A stretch of DNA of 64,000 bases. Origin: Thalassotalea profundi (GTDB taxonomy: Bacteria > Pseudomonadota > Gammaproteobacteria > Enterobacterales > Alteromonadaceae). Below, in pieces: positions 16,678 through 26,496 of the stretch. The stretch is taken from the NCBI RefSeq assembly GCF_014653195.1, contig NZ_BNAH01000007.1, positions 62,263-126,262 on the forward strand, read 5' to 3'. The position numbers and the translations under genes are program-made. Every line of letters begins with the position of its first letter. The first letter of the stretch is position 1. The notes beneath the pieces are model-generated. The model was not told the origin of the DNA, did no database searches, and was given only the letters and a program-made list of their open reading frames with translations.

Positions 16678-19266
16678 ATGAATTATGATTATCGCAAGCC
16701 ACTTCCAGGCACTAATATTGACTTTTTTGATACACGAGAAGCTGTAGATGCTATTGAAAATGGCGCCTATGCAAAATTACCTTATACCTCTCGTGTGCTT
16801 GCAGAGCAATTAGTGCGAAAATGTGATCCTGCAATGCTAACTGAATCATTAAAGCAATTAATTGAACGTAAACAAGATTTAGACTTTCCTTGGTATCCTG
16901 CACGTGTGGTGTGTCATGATATTTTAGGTCAAACCGCATTGGTTGATTTAGCTGGCTTACGTGATGCCATTGCAGATCAAGGTGGAGACCCTGCTAAAGT
17001 AAACCCGGTTGTGCCAACACAGCTGATTGTTGATCACTCTTTAGCGGTTGAACATGCAGGGTTTGACTCCGATGCTTTTGATAAAAACCGAGCGATTGAA
17101 GATAGACGAAATGAAGATAGATTTCATTTTATTGAATGGACGAAAACTGCATTTAAAAATGTTGATGTCATACCTGCTGGTAACGGTATTATGCATCAAA
17201 TTAACTTAGAAAAAATGTCGCCTGTTATACAATCTCGTGATGGAGTTGCTTTTCCTGATACTTGTGTCGGCACAGACAGTCATACTCCGCATGTTGATGC
17301 TTTAGGAGTTATTGCATTAGGTGTAGGAGGGTTAGAGGCTGAAACAGTAATGCTAGGCAGACCATCGATGATGCGTTTACCTGACATTATTGGTGTAAAA
17401 TTAACGGGTCAACGTCAAGAAGGTATTACCGCTACTGATATTGTACTAGCAATCACTGAGTTTTTACGAAATGAAAAAGTGGTTTCAAGCTATTTAGAGT
17501 TTTTCGGAGAAGGTACAGTTAATTTAACGATTGGGGATAGAGCAACTATTTCCAATATGACACCTGAATATGGTGCGTCAGCTGCGATGTTTTATATTGA
17601 CCAACAAACCATAGATTATCTGAAATTAACGGGCAGAGAGCCTGAGCAAGTAGCATTGGTAGAAAATTACGCAAAACAGACTGGCCTTTGGGCTGATGAT
17701 TTAGCTGAAGTCGAATATGAACGAGTATTAGAGTTTGATTTATCGACCGTATGCCGCAATATGGCTGGTCCTTCAAACCCTCATCGCCGATTACCTACCA
17801 CAGAGTTATCTAAGCGTGGTGTGGCTGGTGAGTGGAATAAAGAATCTGAATTCATGCCTGATGGGGCGGTTATTATTGCGGCGATCACAAGTTGCACCAA
17901 TACCTCTAACCCTCGTAATGTTGTTGCTGCAGGGCTAATCGCTAAAAAAGCTAACGAACTTGGCTTAATTCGCAAACCTTGGGTTAAGTCATCTTTTGCT
18001 CCAGGATCAAAAGTTGCAAAATTATACCTTGAAGAGTCTGGCTTATTACCTGAAATGGAAAAGTTAGGATTTGGAATTGTAGGCTATGCGTGTACCACAT
18101 GTAATGGTATGTCTGGAGCATTAGATCCAGAAATACAACAAGAAATAATAGATCATGATTTATATACAACAGCGGTGTTATCAGGTAATCGTAATTTTGA
18201 TGGTCGTATACACCCTTATGCTAAACAAGCATTTTTAGCGTCACCACCATTAGTTGTAGCTTATGCGATAGCCGGAACCATAAGGTTTGATATTGAACAA
18301 GATGTGCTTGGTTATGATGAAAATGGCGAGCCATTAACGTTAAAAGACATTTGGCCATCAGACGAAGATATTGACGCTATTGTTAACAAATTTGTAAAAC
18401 CTGATCAATTTAAAAAAGTATATACACCAATGTTTGATTTAGGTGCTTTTGAACCTGCTGAAAGTCCTTTATATGATTGGCGAGAACAAAGCACTTATAT
18501 CCGTCGTCCGCCTTATTGGGAAGGAGCCTTAGCTGGAGAAAGAACAATGAAGGGTATGCGACCTTTGGCAGTATTAGGCGACAATATTACTACCGATCAT
18601 TTATCACCTTCAAATGCAATAATGCTTGATAGTGCTGCGGGAGCTTATCTTGATAAAATGGGACTACCAGAAGAAGATTTTAACTCTTATGCTACCCACC
18701 GAGGTGATCATCTAACCGCGCAACGGGCTACATTTGCTAACCCTAAGTTATTCAATGAAATGTGTCGTGACGACAACGGTGAAATTAAGCAAGGATCTCT
18801 AGCACGTATTGAGCCTGAAGGCGTAGAAAGCCGAATGTGGGAAGCAATAGAAACTTATATGCAGAGAAAACAACCGTTAATAATTATTGCAGGGGCTGAC
18901 TATGGACAAGGCTCTTCTCGAGATTGGGCTGCTAAAGGTGTTCGGTTAGCGGGTGTAGAAGTGATTGTTGCAGAAGGTTTTGAGCGTATTCACAGAACTA
19001 ACCTAGTTGGAATGGGGATATTACCTTTAGAGTTCACCAATGATGAAACGCGCCACACTTATGAAATTGACGGCAGTGAAACCTATGATGTTGTTGGTGA
19101 TCATGCACCAGGTGCTATGTTAAACGTTATAATGACACGGAAAAATGGTGATAGCGTTGAAATACCGGTTAAGTGCCGTTTAGATACGGCTGAAGAGCTT
19201 TCTGTATATGAAGCTGGAGGCGTATTACAGCGCTTTGCGCAAGACTTTTTAGCGGCTAATAAATAA
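16678..19266 (+). CDS. acnD: Fe/S-dependent 2-methylcitrate dehydratase AcnD
   Basis: An 862-residue aconitase-family enzyme that, together with PrpF, dehydrates 2-methylcitrate to 2-methyl-aconitate, replacing PrpD. The three cluster cysteines are visible in TSCTNTSNP and YACTTCNG. The swivel domain follows at about residues 650-860, with the substrate loop GADYGQGSSRDWAAKG. Slightly shorter than the housekeeping AcnA (about 890). The pairing with prpF directly downstream is diagnostic. Confidence 0.95.
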   Translation: MNYDYRKPLPGTNIDFFDTREAVDAIENGAYAKLPYTSRVLAEQLVRKCDPAMLTESLKQLIERKQDLDFPWYPARVVCHDILGQTALVDLAGLRDAIADQGGDPAKVNPVVPTQLIVDHSLAVEHAGFDSDAFDKNRAIEDRRNEDRFHFIEWTKTAFKNVDVIPAGNGIMHQINLEKMSPVIQSRDGVAFPDTCVGTDSHTPHVDALGVIALGVGGLEAETVMLGRPSMMRLPDIIGVKLTGQRQEGITATDIVLAITEFLRNEKVVSSYLEFFGEGTVNLTIGDRATISNMTPEYGASAAMFYIDQQTIDYLKLTGREPEQVALVENYAKQTGLWADDLAEVEYERVLEFDLSTVCRNMAGPSNPHRRLPTTELSKRGVAGEWNKESEFMPDGAVIIAAITSCTNTSNPRNVVAAGLIAKKANELGLIRKPWVKSSFAPGSKVAKLYLEESGLLPEMEKLGFGIVGYACTTCNGMSGALDPEIQQEIIDHDLYTTAVLSGNRNFDGRIHPYAKQAFLASPPLVVAYAIAGTIRFDIEQDVLGYDENGEPLTLKDIWPSDEDIDAIVNKFVKPDQFKKVYTPMFDLGAFEPAESPLYDWREQSTYIRRPPYWEGALAGERTMKGMRPLAVLGDNITTDHLSPSNAIMLDSAAGAYLDKMGLPEEDFNSYATHRGDHLTAQRATFANPKLFNEMCRDDNGEIKQGSLARIEPEGVESRMWEAIETYMQRKQPLIIIAGADYGQGSSRDWAAKGVRLAGVEVIVAEGFERIHRTNLVGMGILPLEFTNDETRHTYEIDGSETYDVVGDHAPGAMLNVIMTRKNGDSVEIPVKCRLDTAEELSVYEAGGVLQRFAQDFLAANK

Positions 19267-19370
19267 CGTATTTTAGTTTCCTAGGTATATTCTTAATTGG
19301 CGTTGTGTTTGCTCTTAACAATCACAATGCTGATTTTTTAAATTAAAAATTTTCTTAAGGAAGAATCGGC

Positions 19371-20549
19371 GTGACTTATTTACCTCAATTAAAAATACTA
19401 GCAACGTACATGCGTGGTGGAACATCAAAAGGGGTTTTCTTTAAACTCACTGATTTACCCAAAGCAGCGCAAGTTGCTGGTCAAGCGCGTGATAATTTAT
19501 TGTTGCGCGTTATAGGTAGCCCTGATCCCTACGGTAAGCAAACTGATGGTATGGGCGGTGCTACATCAAGTACTAGTAAAACAGTGATTCTATCTAAAAG
19601 CACGAAAGCTGAACATGATGTTGATTACTTATTTGGACAGGTTTCAATAGATAAACCCTTTGTAGATTGGAGTGGTAATTGTGGCAATTTAACTGCTGCT
19701 GTAGGCTCATTTGCTATTAGTAATGGATTAGTCGATGCAAAACGGCTGCCAGAAAACGGAGTTGCTGTGGTGAGAATTTGGCAAGCGAATATTGAAAAAA
19801 CTATTATAGCACATGTGCCAATGACAAACGGTGAGGTGCAAGAAACAGGTGACTTTGAGCTTGATGGTGTTACGTTTCCTGCTGCAGAAGTACAAGTAGA
19901 CTTTGTTTCTCCTGTTGATGCCAGTGAAGCTATGTTCCCTACAGGGAATATTGTTGATGATATAGAGGTTGCCGGTATTGGCAGGTTTAAAGCAACGATG
20001 ATTAATGCAGGAATTCCAACTATTTTTTTAAATGCTAAAGATATTGGTTATCAAGGTACAGAGTTACAAGAAGCGATAAATAGTGATGAAGAAGCGCTTG
20101 CTAAATTTGAATGTATTCGTGCTCATGGTGCCGTTAAAATGGGATTGATTAACAGCATTGAAGAAGCTTCTGGTCGTCAACACACTCCTAAAGTCGCCTT
20201 TGTCAGTCATGCGCAAAGTTATGTAACTTCGAGTAACAAGCACGTCAATGCAGAACAAATAGATTTGCACGTGCGCGCACTTTCTATGGGTAAGCTCCAT
20301 CATGCCATGATGGGTACTGCCGCTGTGGCTATTGGCACTGCGGCTGCAATCCCTGGTACTCTTGTGAATATTGCTGCTGGAGGAGGAGAACGTAATTCAG
20401 TGGTGTTTGGACATCCTTCAGGAACTTTAAAAGTAGGGGCTCAAACTTTACAATTAGATGATAAGTGGCAAGTGAATAAAGTTTCTATGAGCCGAAGTGC
20501 ACGCGTTTTAATGGAAGGTTGGGTACGAATTCCACAAGATAAATTGTAA
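19371..20549 (+). CDS. prpF: Aconitate isomerase-like PrpF
   Basis: A 392-residue protein of the PrpF family (diaminopimelate epimerase fold) that isomerises 2-methyl-trans- to cis-aconitate for AcnD-type pathways. The N-terminal YMRGGTSKGVFF motif and SGNCGNLTAAVG are characteristic. It starts at GTG 19371 after a GGAAG-rich site, 104 bp behind acnD, and closes the operon. Confidence 0.94.
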   Translation: MTYLPQLKILATYMRGGTSKGVFFKLTDLPKAAQVAGQARDNLLLRVIGSPDPYGKQTDGMGGATSSTSKTVILSKSTKAEHDVDYLFGQVSIDKPFVDWSGNCGNLTAAVGSFAISNGLVDAKRLPENGVAVVRIWQANIEKTIIAHVPMTNGEVQETGDFELDGVTFPAAEVQVDFVSPVDASEAMFPTGNIVDDIEVAGIGRFKATMINAGIPTIFLNAKDIGYQGTELQEAINSDEEALAKFECIRAHGAVKMGLINSIEEASGRQHTPKVAFVSHAQSYVTSSNKHVNAEQIDLHVRALSMGKLHHAMMGTAAVAIGTAAAIPGTLVNIAAGGGERNSVVFGHPSGTLKVGAQTLQLDDKWQVNKVSMSRSARVLMEGWVRIPQDKL

Positions 20550-20644
20550 TTTATTTTATAGTGTTCATCTTCAGTTCATGGATAAACGGTATAGTGACAA
20601 TTATTCACATTAAGCGATAGAGTCTGACTCGTAAGGAAAAGGTT

Positions 20645-21409
20645 ATGTACTTTCGAAACATTAGTTTAGTTTTATTGATAAGTTTTATATCAACGTCAGT
20701 TTTGGCTAACGATAAAGGGATAGAAGTTGTTGGTAAAGCTGCTATCAAAGCTGTTCCTGATGAATTTTCAATTACACTTGAAATAAAACAACGCGGAGTA
20801 GTTGCAAGCAAAGCAAAAGGAGTTGTTGATCACAAAAGTAAGTTGTTAATGAGGGAGTTAAATAAAATTGGCTTTGATAATAAAGCCGTAGATTCGTCAA
20901 ATATCGTGATGTATCCCGTTTATGAAAAGCCTTCTATTGTTATCGATAATTCTGTCGCTAAAAGTCGACTGTCTGAAAATCAGCGAATCGACACAACATT
21001 AGGGAATATTGTCGCTGAAAAAAATAGCATGGTATTGAGTTATTTTGATGTGACACGTACCTTTGTTATTGCATTTGATGATTTAGCCAAATATGACCAA
21101 TTACTTGATGTGGTAACTAAAGTAGGTGTTAGTCACATTTCTTCTTTAACCATGTCGTATAAAGACAGTGAAGCTATTTATCAACAAGCGTTAACTAAAG
21201 CCTTAGAAAACGCAAAAGCTAAAGCACAAACTATTGCTAAGCAAATGAATGTTGAATTAGCAGGATTAACTTCATTAAAAGAGACTGGCTATCATGCACC
21301 TAAAGCCTATGCAATGATGAGTGAAGCTAGAGGAAGTTTTAACTCAAATGTTTCAGAAAAAGACGTTAATGCTCAAGTAATCGCCATTTTTTCAATCCAA
21401 TCTAAGTAA
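20645..21409 (+). CDS. SIMPL-domain (DUF541) secreted protein
   Basis: A 254-residue exported protein. Signal peptide residues 1-21 (YFRNISLVLLISFISTSVLA). The mature part begins with IEVVGKAAIKAVPDEFSITLEI, the hallmark strand of the SIMPL/DUF541 fold, and the helix KALENAKAKAQTIAKQMNVELA near residue 185 is the second conserved block. Bacterial members such as YggE are periplasmic or outer-membrane associated and have been linked to oxidative stress tolerance; the molecular activity is not established. Independent of the prp operon. Confidence 0.85.
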   Translation: MYFRNISLVLLISFISTSVLANDKGIEVVGKAAIKAVPDEFSITLEIKQRGVVASKAKGVVDHKSKLLMRELNKIGFDNKAVDSSNIVMYPVYEKPSIVIDNSVAKSRLSENQRIDTTLGNIVAEKNSMVLSYFDVTRTFVIAFDDLAKYDQLLDVVTKVGVSHISSLTMSYKDSEAIYQQALTKALENAKAKAQTIAKQMNVELAGLTSLKETGYHAPKAYAMMSEARGSFNSNVSEKDVNAQVIAIFSIQSK

Positions 21410-21423
21410 ATCATGTCTTTTCG

Positions 21424-21454
21424 GTGATAATGCTTTAATTTAAAGCATTATCAC
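21424..21454. other. Perfect 14-bp hairpin between the SIMPL gene and msrC
   Basis: GTGATAATGCTTTA (21424-21437) and its exact complement (21441-21454) enclose a three-base loop, 15 bp after the SIMPL stop codon. No T-run follows, so intrinsic termination is doubtful; it could be a Rho-independent remnant, an mRNA 3' stabiliser or a binding site. Confidence 0.55.
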
Positions 21455-21492
21455 GGTATCTTATGCCCAATTTTAATCGTTAGTAAAATAGC

Positions 21493-21966
21493 ATGAATAA
21501 ATCTGAATTTTATCAGCAGCTGATTGCTCAAGCAGAAGTGTTAATTGCAGGTGAAAAAGATATTATCGCTAATATGGCTAATTTAAGTGCCTTATTATTT
21601 GAATCTTTAGAACACGTAAATTGGGCTGGCTTTTATCGAATAATCGATCAAGAGTTGGTATTAGGGCCTTTTCAGGGTAAGGTAGCATGTATACGTATAC
21701 CTATTGGTAAAGGCGTCTGTGGTACCGCAGTCTCAGAAGTTAAAACCCAGCGTATTGCAGACGTGCATCAATTTATTGGCCACATTGCCTGTGATGCGAT
21801 GAGTAACTCTGAAATTGTAATTCCAGTTAAATATCAAGATAAAGTAATAGCTGTATTAGATATTGATAGCGTTGTATTTTCTCGATTTGATGAAGAAGAT
21901 CAACAAGGATTAGAAACTCTTGTTCATTGCTTAGAACAAAATATCGCGACTTATGGTATTAAATAA
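21493..21966 (+). CDS. msrC: Free methionine-(R)-sulfoxide reductase (GAF fold)
   Basis: A 157-residue GAF-domain enzyme that reduces free L-methionine-(R)-sulfoxide with thioredoxin. Cysteines at 66, 76 and 100 have spacings of 10 and 24, identical to the catalytic set of E. coli (84, 94, 118). They sit in VACIRIPIGKGVCG and HIACDAMS. It starts a run of genes (msrC, a small acidic protein, proQ, prc) with very short gaps. Confidence 0.93.
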   Translation: MNKSEFYQQLIAQAEVLIAGEKDIIANMANLSALLFESLEHVNWAGFYRIIDQELVLGPFQGKVACIRIPIGKGVCGTAVSEVKTQRIADVHQFIGHIACDAMSNSEIVIPVKYQDKVIAVLDIDSVVFSRFDEEDQQGLETLVHCLEQNIATYGIK

Positions 21967-21968
21967 AC

Positions 21969-22250
21969 ATGAAAGAATTTATTGTTATTCATGATTATTT
22001 AGTTTCGGAAGAAGTTGTTGGCGATTGGGATGGCGATGAAGAGCAAGTTTGCGAGAAAATAAATGAAATTTATCATACTCTCTATGACTATGCAGAAGAA
22101 GATATCGCACCAGACGAATTAACGCAGTTATTAGAACTGGTGTGGGAACATTGGATTGGGCAGGATGTTTTGCCTGAATTAGAAAGCGAAGATATTAGTG
22201 ATTGGTGTCATAATTTGTTAACCAACCGTGATCAGTATCTTACCGATTAA
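21969..22250 (+). CDS. Small strongly acidic protein of unknown function
   Basis: A 93-residue protein with about 27 acidic and only three Lys/Arg residues, two base pairs after msrC and 23 bp before proQ. Sequence is tryptophan-rich for its size (WDGDEE, VWEHWIGQ, SDWCHN). No signal peptide or membrane segment is visible. I do not recognise the family. Tight packing argues for a real, cotranscribed gene, and its charge would complement the basic RNA-binding ProQ next door, but this link is speculation. Confidence 0.7.
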   Translation: MKEFIVIHDYLVSEEVVGDWDGDEEQVCEKINEIYHTLYDYAEEDIAPDELTQLLELVWEHWIGQDVLPELESEDISDWCHNLLTNRDQYLTD

Positions 22251-22273
22251 GAAATAGAAGTTAAGTTGTTTTT

Positions 22274-22930
22274 ATGGAAACTAAGCGTACTAGTACAAAA
22301 GAAATTATTGCCTATTTAGTTGAAAAATTTCCTGGATGTTTTTCATTAGAAGGCCCTGTTAAACCTTTAAAAGTAGGTATATTCCAAGAGTTAGCTGAAC
22401 AACTTGCGGAAGATGAAACAGTAAGCAAAACTCGTTTACGTCAAGCATTAAGACATTATACGAGTAGTTGGCGCTACCTTAAATCTATTAAATTAGGTGC
22501 TTATCGCGTTGATATTACTGGCGCTGAAGTAGCTGAAATAGATCAAGAACAAGCTGATTATGCAAGCAAAACGTTAAAAGAAAGCCAAGAAAAATTTGGT
22601 AACAAAATCAATAAAGACAAAGCCGCTAAAAAGCCTTATAAAGGTAATAGTAAAGGTGAAAACTCTGCGGGTAAAGTTTCAAATAAACCATCTAAAGACG
22701 ATTCAAAATTCAAAACGGTTAAGTCTAAAAAGCAATCACCAGTAAAACCAGCAATTAAACTTAAGCCGATAGAAGATAGTGCGTTAACAGTAGGCGGTAA
22801 AGTGAAGGTTCAACTTGGTAATTCACCTTTAGATGCCATAATTACGGAAGTAATGGGTAAAGACGTCAGTGTACAACTTAATTCTGGCATGGTAGTTAAA
22901 ACGCAAGCAAAAAATATTTTTACTGAATAA
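22274..22930 (+). CDS. proQ: RNA chaperone ProQ
   Basis: A 218-residue FinO/ProQ-type RNA-binding protein that stabilises sRNAs and mRNA 3' ends. The N-terminal ProQ/FinO domain covers about residues 5-115 (EKFPGCFSLEGPVKPLKVGIF, LRQALRHYTSSWRYL, GAYRVDITG). A lysine-rich disordered linker (about 115-165) and a C-terminal SH3-like Tudor domain (VGGKVKVQLGN to VVKTQAKNIF) follow. Immediately upstream of prc, as in E. coli. Confidence 0.94.
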   Translation: METKRTSTKEIIAYLVEKFPGCFSLEGPVKPLKVGIFQELAEQLAEDETVSKTRLRQALRHYTSSWRYLKSIKLGAYRVDITGAEVAEIDQEQADYASKTLKESQEKFGNKINKDKAAKKPYKGNSKGENSAGKVSNKPSKDDSKFKTVKSKKQSPVKPAIKLKPIEDSALTVGGKVKVQLGNSPLDAIITEVMGKDVSVQLNSGMVVKTQAKNIFTE

Positions 22931-22945
22931 TCTGGAGTAACAGGC

Positions 22946-24991
22946 ATGCAAAAAATCTGTCGTATCGCTGTAGCCGTATCATTATCATTAGCTAGCGTAA
23001 ATCTATTTGCGCTAGCTAAAGACGCAGATATAACGACGTTACCTATATTGGAACCAGAAACCCAGCATGCCACTTCAAGTAAGCGTATCAGCACTCAGTT
23101 TACCAGAGCGCACTATAAACCTGTTAAAATTGATGATGAGTTGTCTGCTCAAATTTTTGATCGTTATATTGAGCAGCTTGATTATAATAAAAATGTGTTT
23201 TTAGCATCAGATATAGAGTCATTCAAAAAGTATCGTTCAGAGTTTGATACTATTGTTTCTCGCGGAAAATTAGATGCTGCATATGAAATTTTTAATCTAA
23301 ATATGCAACGACGCATGGAACGTTATCAGTTTGCCATTAGTTTATTAGACGAACCTTTTGATTTCACCGTAGATGAATCTTATTCATTTGACCGTGATGA
23401 TGCTAAAAGACCAGAAACAGTTGATGAGCTTAATTCTCTTTGGCGTTCGAGGGTTAAGTATGATGCATTGAACTTAACGTTGGCGGGTAAAGAGTGGCCA
23501 AAAGTTAAAGAAATACTAACCAAACGCTACAACTATGCTATTAAACGTTTAAAGCAAAGTGAAAGTGAAGATGTCTTTCAAATTGTAATGAACAGTTTTG
23601 CTCGAGTAGTTGAGCCTCATACATCATACTTATCACCAAGAAATGCAGAACGCTTTCAAATGGATATGAACTTATCTTTAGAAGGAATTGGTGCAGTATT
23701 AAGAGCAGAAGAAGACTTTACCGTTATTCAAAGTGTCGTAAAAGGTGGGCCTGCTGATAAATCTAAACAGCTCAAGCCTAAAGATCGTATTGTTGGAGTT
23801 TCTCAAGACGAAGAAGATTTTGTTGATGTTGTTGGCTGGCGCCTAGACGACGTTGTTGACCTTATTAAAGGGCCTAAGGGCAGTAAAGTAAGGCTACAAG
23901 TTCAGGGTGATATTGAAAACAATGACGACACGATTAAAGTTGTCTCGATTGTCCGCGATAAAATTATATTAGAAGATCGTGCAGCCAAATCAGAAGTTTA
24001 TTTTGAAAAAGAGGGTGATGAAACCAGTAAAAAGCTTGGTGTTATTACTATTCCTAGCTTTTACAACAACTTGTCACGAGATGTTAAGAAAGAAATTGAT
24101 AAATTAAAACTGGAAAACGTTGAAGGGATAATCATTGACTTAAGAGGCAATGGCGGTGGTTCATTACCAGAATCTACATTATTGACAGGCTTATTTATTG
24201 ATAAAGGCCCCGTTGTTCAGGTACGTGATGGCGCTAACCGAATTTCAGTACAACGCGATAAAGATGGTATTACATACTACGACGGACCATTAACGGTAAT
24301 GGTTGATCGTTACAGTGCATCAGCATCTGAAATATTCTCAGCTGCGATTCAAGATTATGGTCGAGGTATAATTGTTGGAGAACATACTTTTGGTAAGGGC
24401 ACCGTTCAACAACACCGTCCTTTAGGTAAGGTCTACGATCTTTTTGAGAAACCTTTTGGTAGTATTCAATATACTATCGCTAAATTTTATCGAATAAATG
24501 GTGGTAGTACCCAACACCGTGGTGTACTTCCTGATATTGCATTCCCAACGGCTATTGACCCTGAAGAATGGGGGGAGAGCAAAGAGGAGAACGCGCTACC
24601 ATGGGATCAGATAAAGCAAGCACGTTATAGTAAACTTGACAACCTTGAAGCAAGTATTGCGAATTTAAATGAAAATTATAAAACGCGTATTAAAACTAAT
24701 CGAGAATTTAATTATTTGTTGAGTGATATTGAAGAATATAAAATAGAGAAAGAAGACAAAACGATTTCTTTAAATTTAGCCAAGCGTAAAGCAAAAAAAG
24801 AAGCGCTAAAAGCTAAACAACTTCAACGAGCCAATGAAAGACTTGCTGTTTTAGGTAAAGAAAAGGTTACTTCGCTAGATGATTTACCAGAAGAGCTAGA
24901 AGAATTAGACCCGTTTTTAGATGAGACAGCCCGTATTACCTTTGATTTAATTACTTTGGGACAATTAGCTAAAAACAACCCTGTTCAATAG
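22946..24991 (+). CDS. prc: Tail-specific periplasmic protease Prc
   Basis: A 681-residue S41 peptidase that degrades periplasmic proteins and trims the peptidoglycan system (MepS, FtsI in E. coli). It has a signal peptide (residues 1-21), an N-terminal helical domain, a PDZ domain at about 235-320 (MNLSLEGIGAVLR start) and the catalytic core with serine in DRYSASASEIFSAAIQDYG and lysine 25 residues later in HTFGKGTVQ. A lysine-rich C-terminal domain completes it. It starts 15 bp behind proQ and is followed by a terminator. Confidence 0.95.
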   Translation: MQKICRIAVAVSLSLASVNLFALAKDADITTLPILEPETQHATSSKRISTQFTRAHYKPVKIDDELSAQIFDRYIEQLDYNKNVFLASDIESFKKYRSEFDTIVSRGKLDAAYEIFNLNMQRRMERYQFAISLLDEPFDFTVDESYSFDRDDAKRPETVDELNSLWRSRVKYDALNLTLAGKEWPKVKEILTKRYNYAIKRLKQSESEDVFQIVMNSFARVVEPHTSYLSPRNAERFQMDMNLSLEGIGAVLRAEEDFTVIQSVVKGGPADKSKQLKPKDRIVGVSQDEEDFVDVVGWRLDDVVDLIKGPKGSKVRLQVQGDIENNDDTIKVVSIVRDKIILEDRAAKSEVYFEKEGDETSKKLGVITIPSFYNNLSRDVKKEIDKLKLENVEGIIIDLRGNGGGSLPESTLLTGLFIDKGPVVQVRDGANRISVQRDKDGITYYDGPLTVMVDRYSASASEIFSAAIQDYGRGIIVGEHTFGKGTVQQHRPLGKVYDLFEKPFGSIQYTIAKFYRINGGSTQHRGVLPDIAFPTAIDPEEWGESKEENALPWDQIKQARYSKLDNLEASIANLNENYKTRIKTNREFNYLLSDIEEYKIEKEDKTISLNLAKRKAKKEALKAKQLQRANERLAVLGKEKVTSLDDLPEELEELDPFLDETARITFDLITLGQLAKNNPVQ

Positions 24992-25011
24992 ATTACTAAA
25001 TTAAAGCAGAT

Positions 25012-25039
25012 AAACGGTCCATTTATGGACCGTTTTTTT
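25012..25039 (+). terminator. Rho-independent terminator after prc
   Basis: AAACGGTCC (25012-25020) pairs with GGACCGTTT (25027-25035) around a six-base loop, followed by a run of T residues to 25039. It stands between the convergent prc and sbcB. Confidence 0.9.
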
Positions 25040-25053
25040 ATTATTAAACCTTA

Positions 25054-26496
25054 TTATTGAACATATTGATATAAAGCTTTTAATATCGCTATTTTATTAG
25101 CATCACTTTCATGTTCATGGGCTAAGTTTTCAAGTTTAAGCATATATTCATCCATACTAAGCAGGCCTTTACCACCAGAGTGGATTTTATCTTGACAATA
25201 TTGTTGCCATTTTACTTGTTCTTCACTTGTTAAAGTGTATGGATAATTTCGTGCGCGGAAGCGGAATAATAAAGTAGCTAAACGTTCGTCTTGAAAATGA
25301 AAAGGGTGAGTAGCAAGTTGCTCAGGCGATAACTGATGCAATATTTCCATTTGGGCTTTATCAGCATGAGAAAAGAAATTCCCCCCATATAAACTATATT
25401 CAGCATCTTGTTCTTCAAACTCATTATTATCAATAGCGTAAACATCAACTAATTTATCACGTATTTCAATGTGCTGTTTAAGTTTGGCTAAGTTTGATAA
25501 ACATGTTTCTCGTGGAATCGCTAAGCGTTCAGCATTTTCAGGTAATAATGTTTTAGCCGGAGAAATAGCAGGGCACTTATTCGTATGAATAAGTTTAACT
25601 GGAATTGGCAATTCGTCAGGGGCTAGATCGTCTCTGCGGGTATACAAACGGGTTTTAATTTCAGCAGGGCTTAAATCAATTAAAGGCTGTGGATCTTGTG
25701 CTAAGTCAACAGCAATTACCGCATTCTTATTGGTTGGATGATACGAAATAGGGGCAAACCAACTTGTACAACCATGTTGTGATGAAATACGACTCGAAGT
25801 GTGAACAACGGGGGTCATGTTATAAACATCAAGTAATTCAGCAACTTGTTTTTTATTGCGTAAGTTAAATAGGTAATGATAAAGCTTAGGCTGCTTTTCT
25901 TTAATTAACTTCGCCATTGCAATAGTTGCATAGACATCACTCATGGCATCATGTGCTGCTTCATGATTAATGCCATTGGCTTTTGTCAGTAACTCTAGGC
26001 GAAAACTAACGACTTCTTCACCATCGCGTTCAATTGTGGGCCAATTAATACCCTCAGGGCGCAGAGCATAACAAGCTCTGACCATATCAATGATATCCCA
26101 ACGACTATTACCATTTTGCCATTCTCGAGCATAAGGATCATAAAAATTACGATAAAACAAATAGCGTGAAACTTCATCATCAAAACGAATGCTGTTATAT
26201 CCGGCAACACAAGTATTGGGAACGGTAAATAATTTTTGAATACGTGCAGCAAACTCAGCTTCTGTTAATCCTTCCTTTAATGCTTTTTGCGGTGTAATGC
26301 CAGTGATTAACGCTGCTTCGGGATTTGGCAGGTAATCTTGTGGAGGTTGGCAATAAAACATTTGTGGTTCGCCAATAATATTTAGATCATGATCCGTTCT
26401 TATACCTGCAAATTGAGAAGGCTTGTCATATTTTGGTGAAACACCCCATGTTTCATAATCGTGCCAAAGTATAGTTGGTTGTTTATTAACGTCCAT
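25054..26496 (-). CDS. sbcB: Exonuclease I (SbcB)
   Basis: A 3'-5' single-strand DNA exonuclease of the DEDDh class, acting in recombination and mismatch repair. The acidic residues appear in LWHDYETWG near the N-terminus, in YNSIRFDDEVSRYLFYRNF and in AHDAMSDVYAT, and the sequence follows E. coli SbcB closely throughout, including SRWDIIDMVRACYALRPEGINWP. I prefer the ATG at 26494-26496 (480 residues) with a GGTGGAG site upstream over a GTG start six codons earlier at 26514. Convergent with prc. Confidence 0.95.
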   Translation of the reverse strand: MDVNKQPTILWHDYETWGVSPKYDKPSQFAGIRTDHDLNIIGEPQMFYCQPPQDYLPNPEAALITGITPQKALKEGLTEAEFAARIQKLFTVPNTCVAGYNSIRFDDEVSRYLFYRNFYDPYAREWQNGNSRWDIIDMVRACYALRPEGINWPTIERDGEEVVSFRLELLTKANGINHEAAHDAMSDVYATIAMAKLIKEKQPKLYHYLFNLRNKKQVAELLDVYNMTPVVHTSSRISSQHGCTSWFAPISYHPTNKNAVIAVDLAQDPQPLIDLSPAEIKTRLYTRRDDLAPDELPIPVKLIHTNKCPAISPAKTLLPENAERLAIPRETCLSNLAKLKQHIEIRDKLVDVYAIDNNEFEEQDAEYSLYGGNFFSHADKAQMEILHQLSPEQLATHPFHFQDERLATLLFRFRARNYPYTLTSEEQVKWQQYCQDKIHSGGKGLLSMDEYMLKLENLAHEHESDANKIAILKALYQYVQ

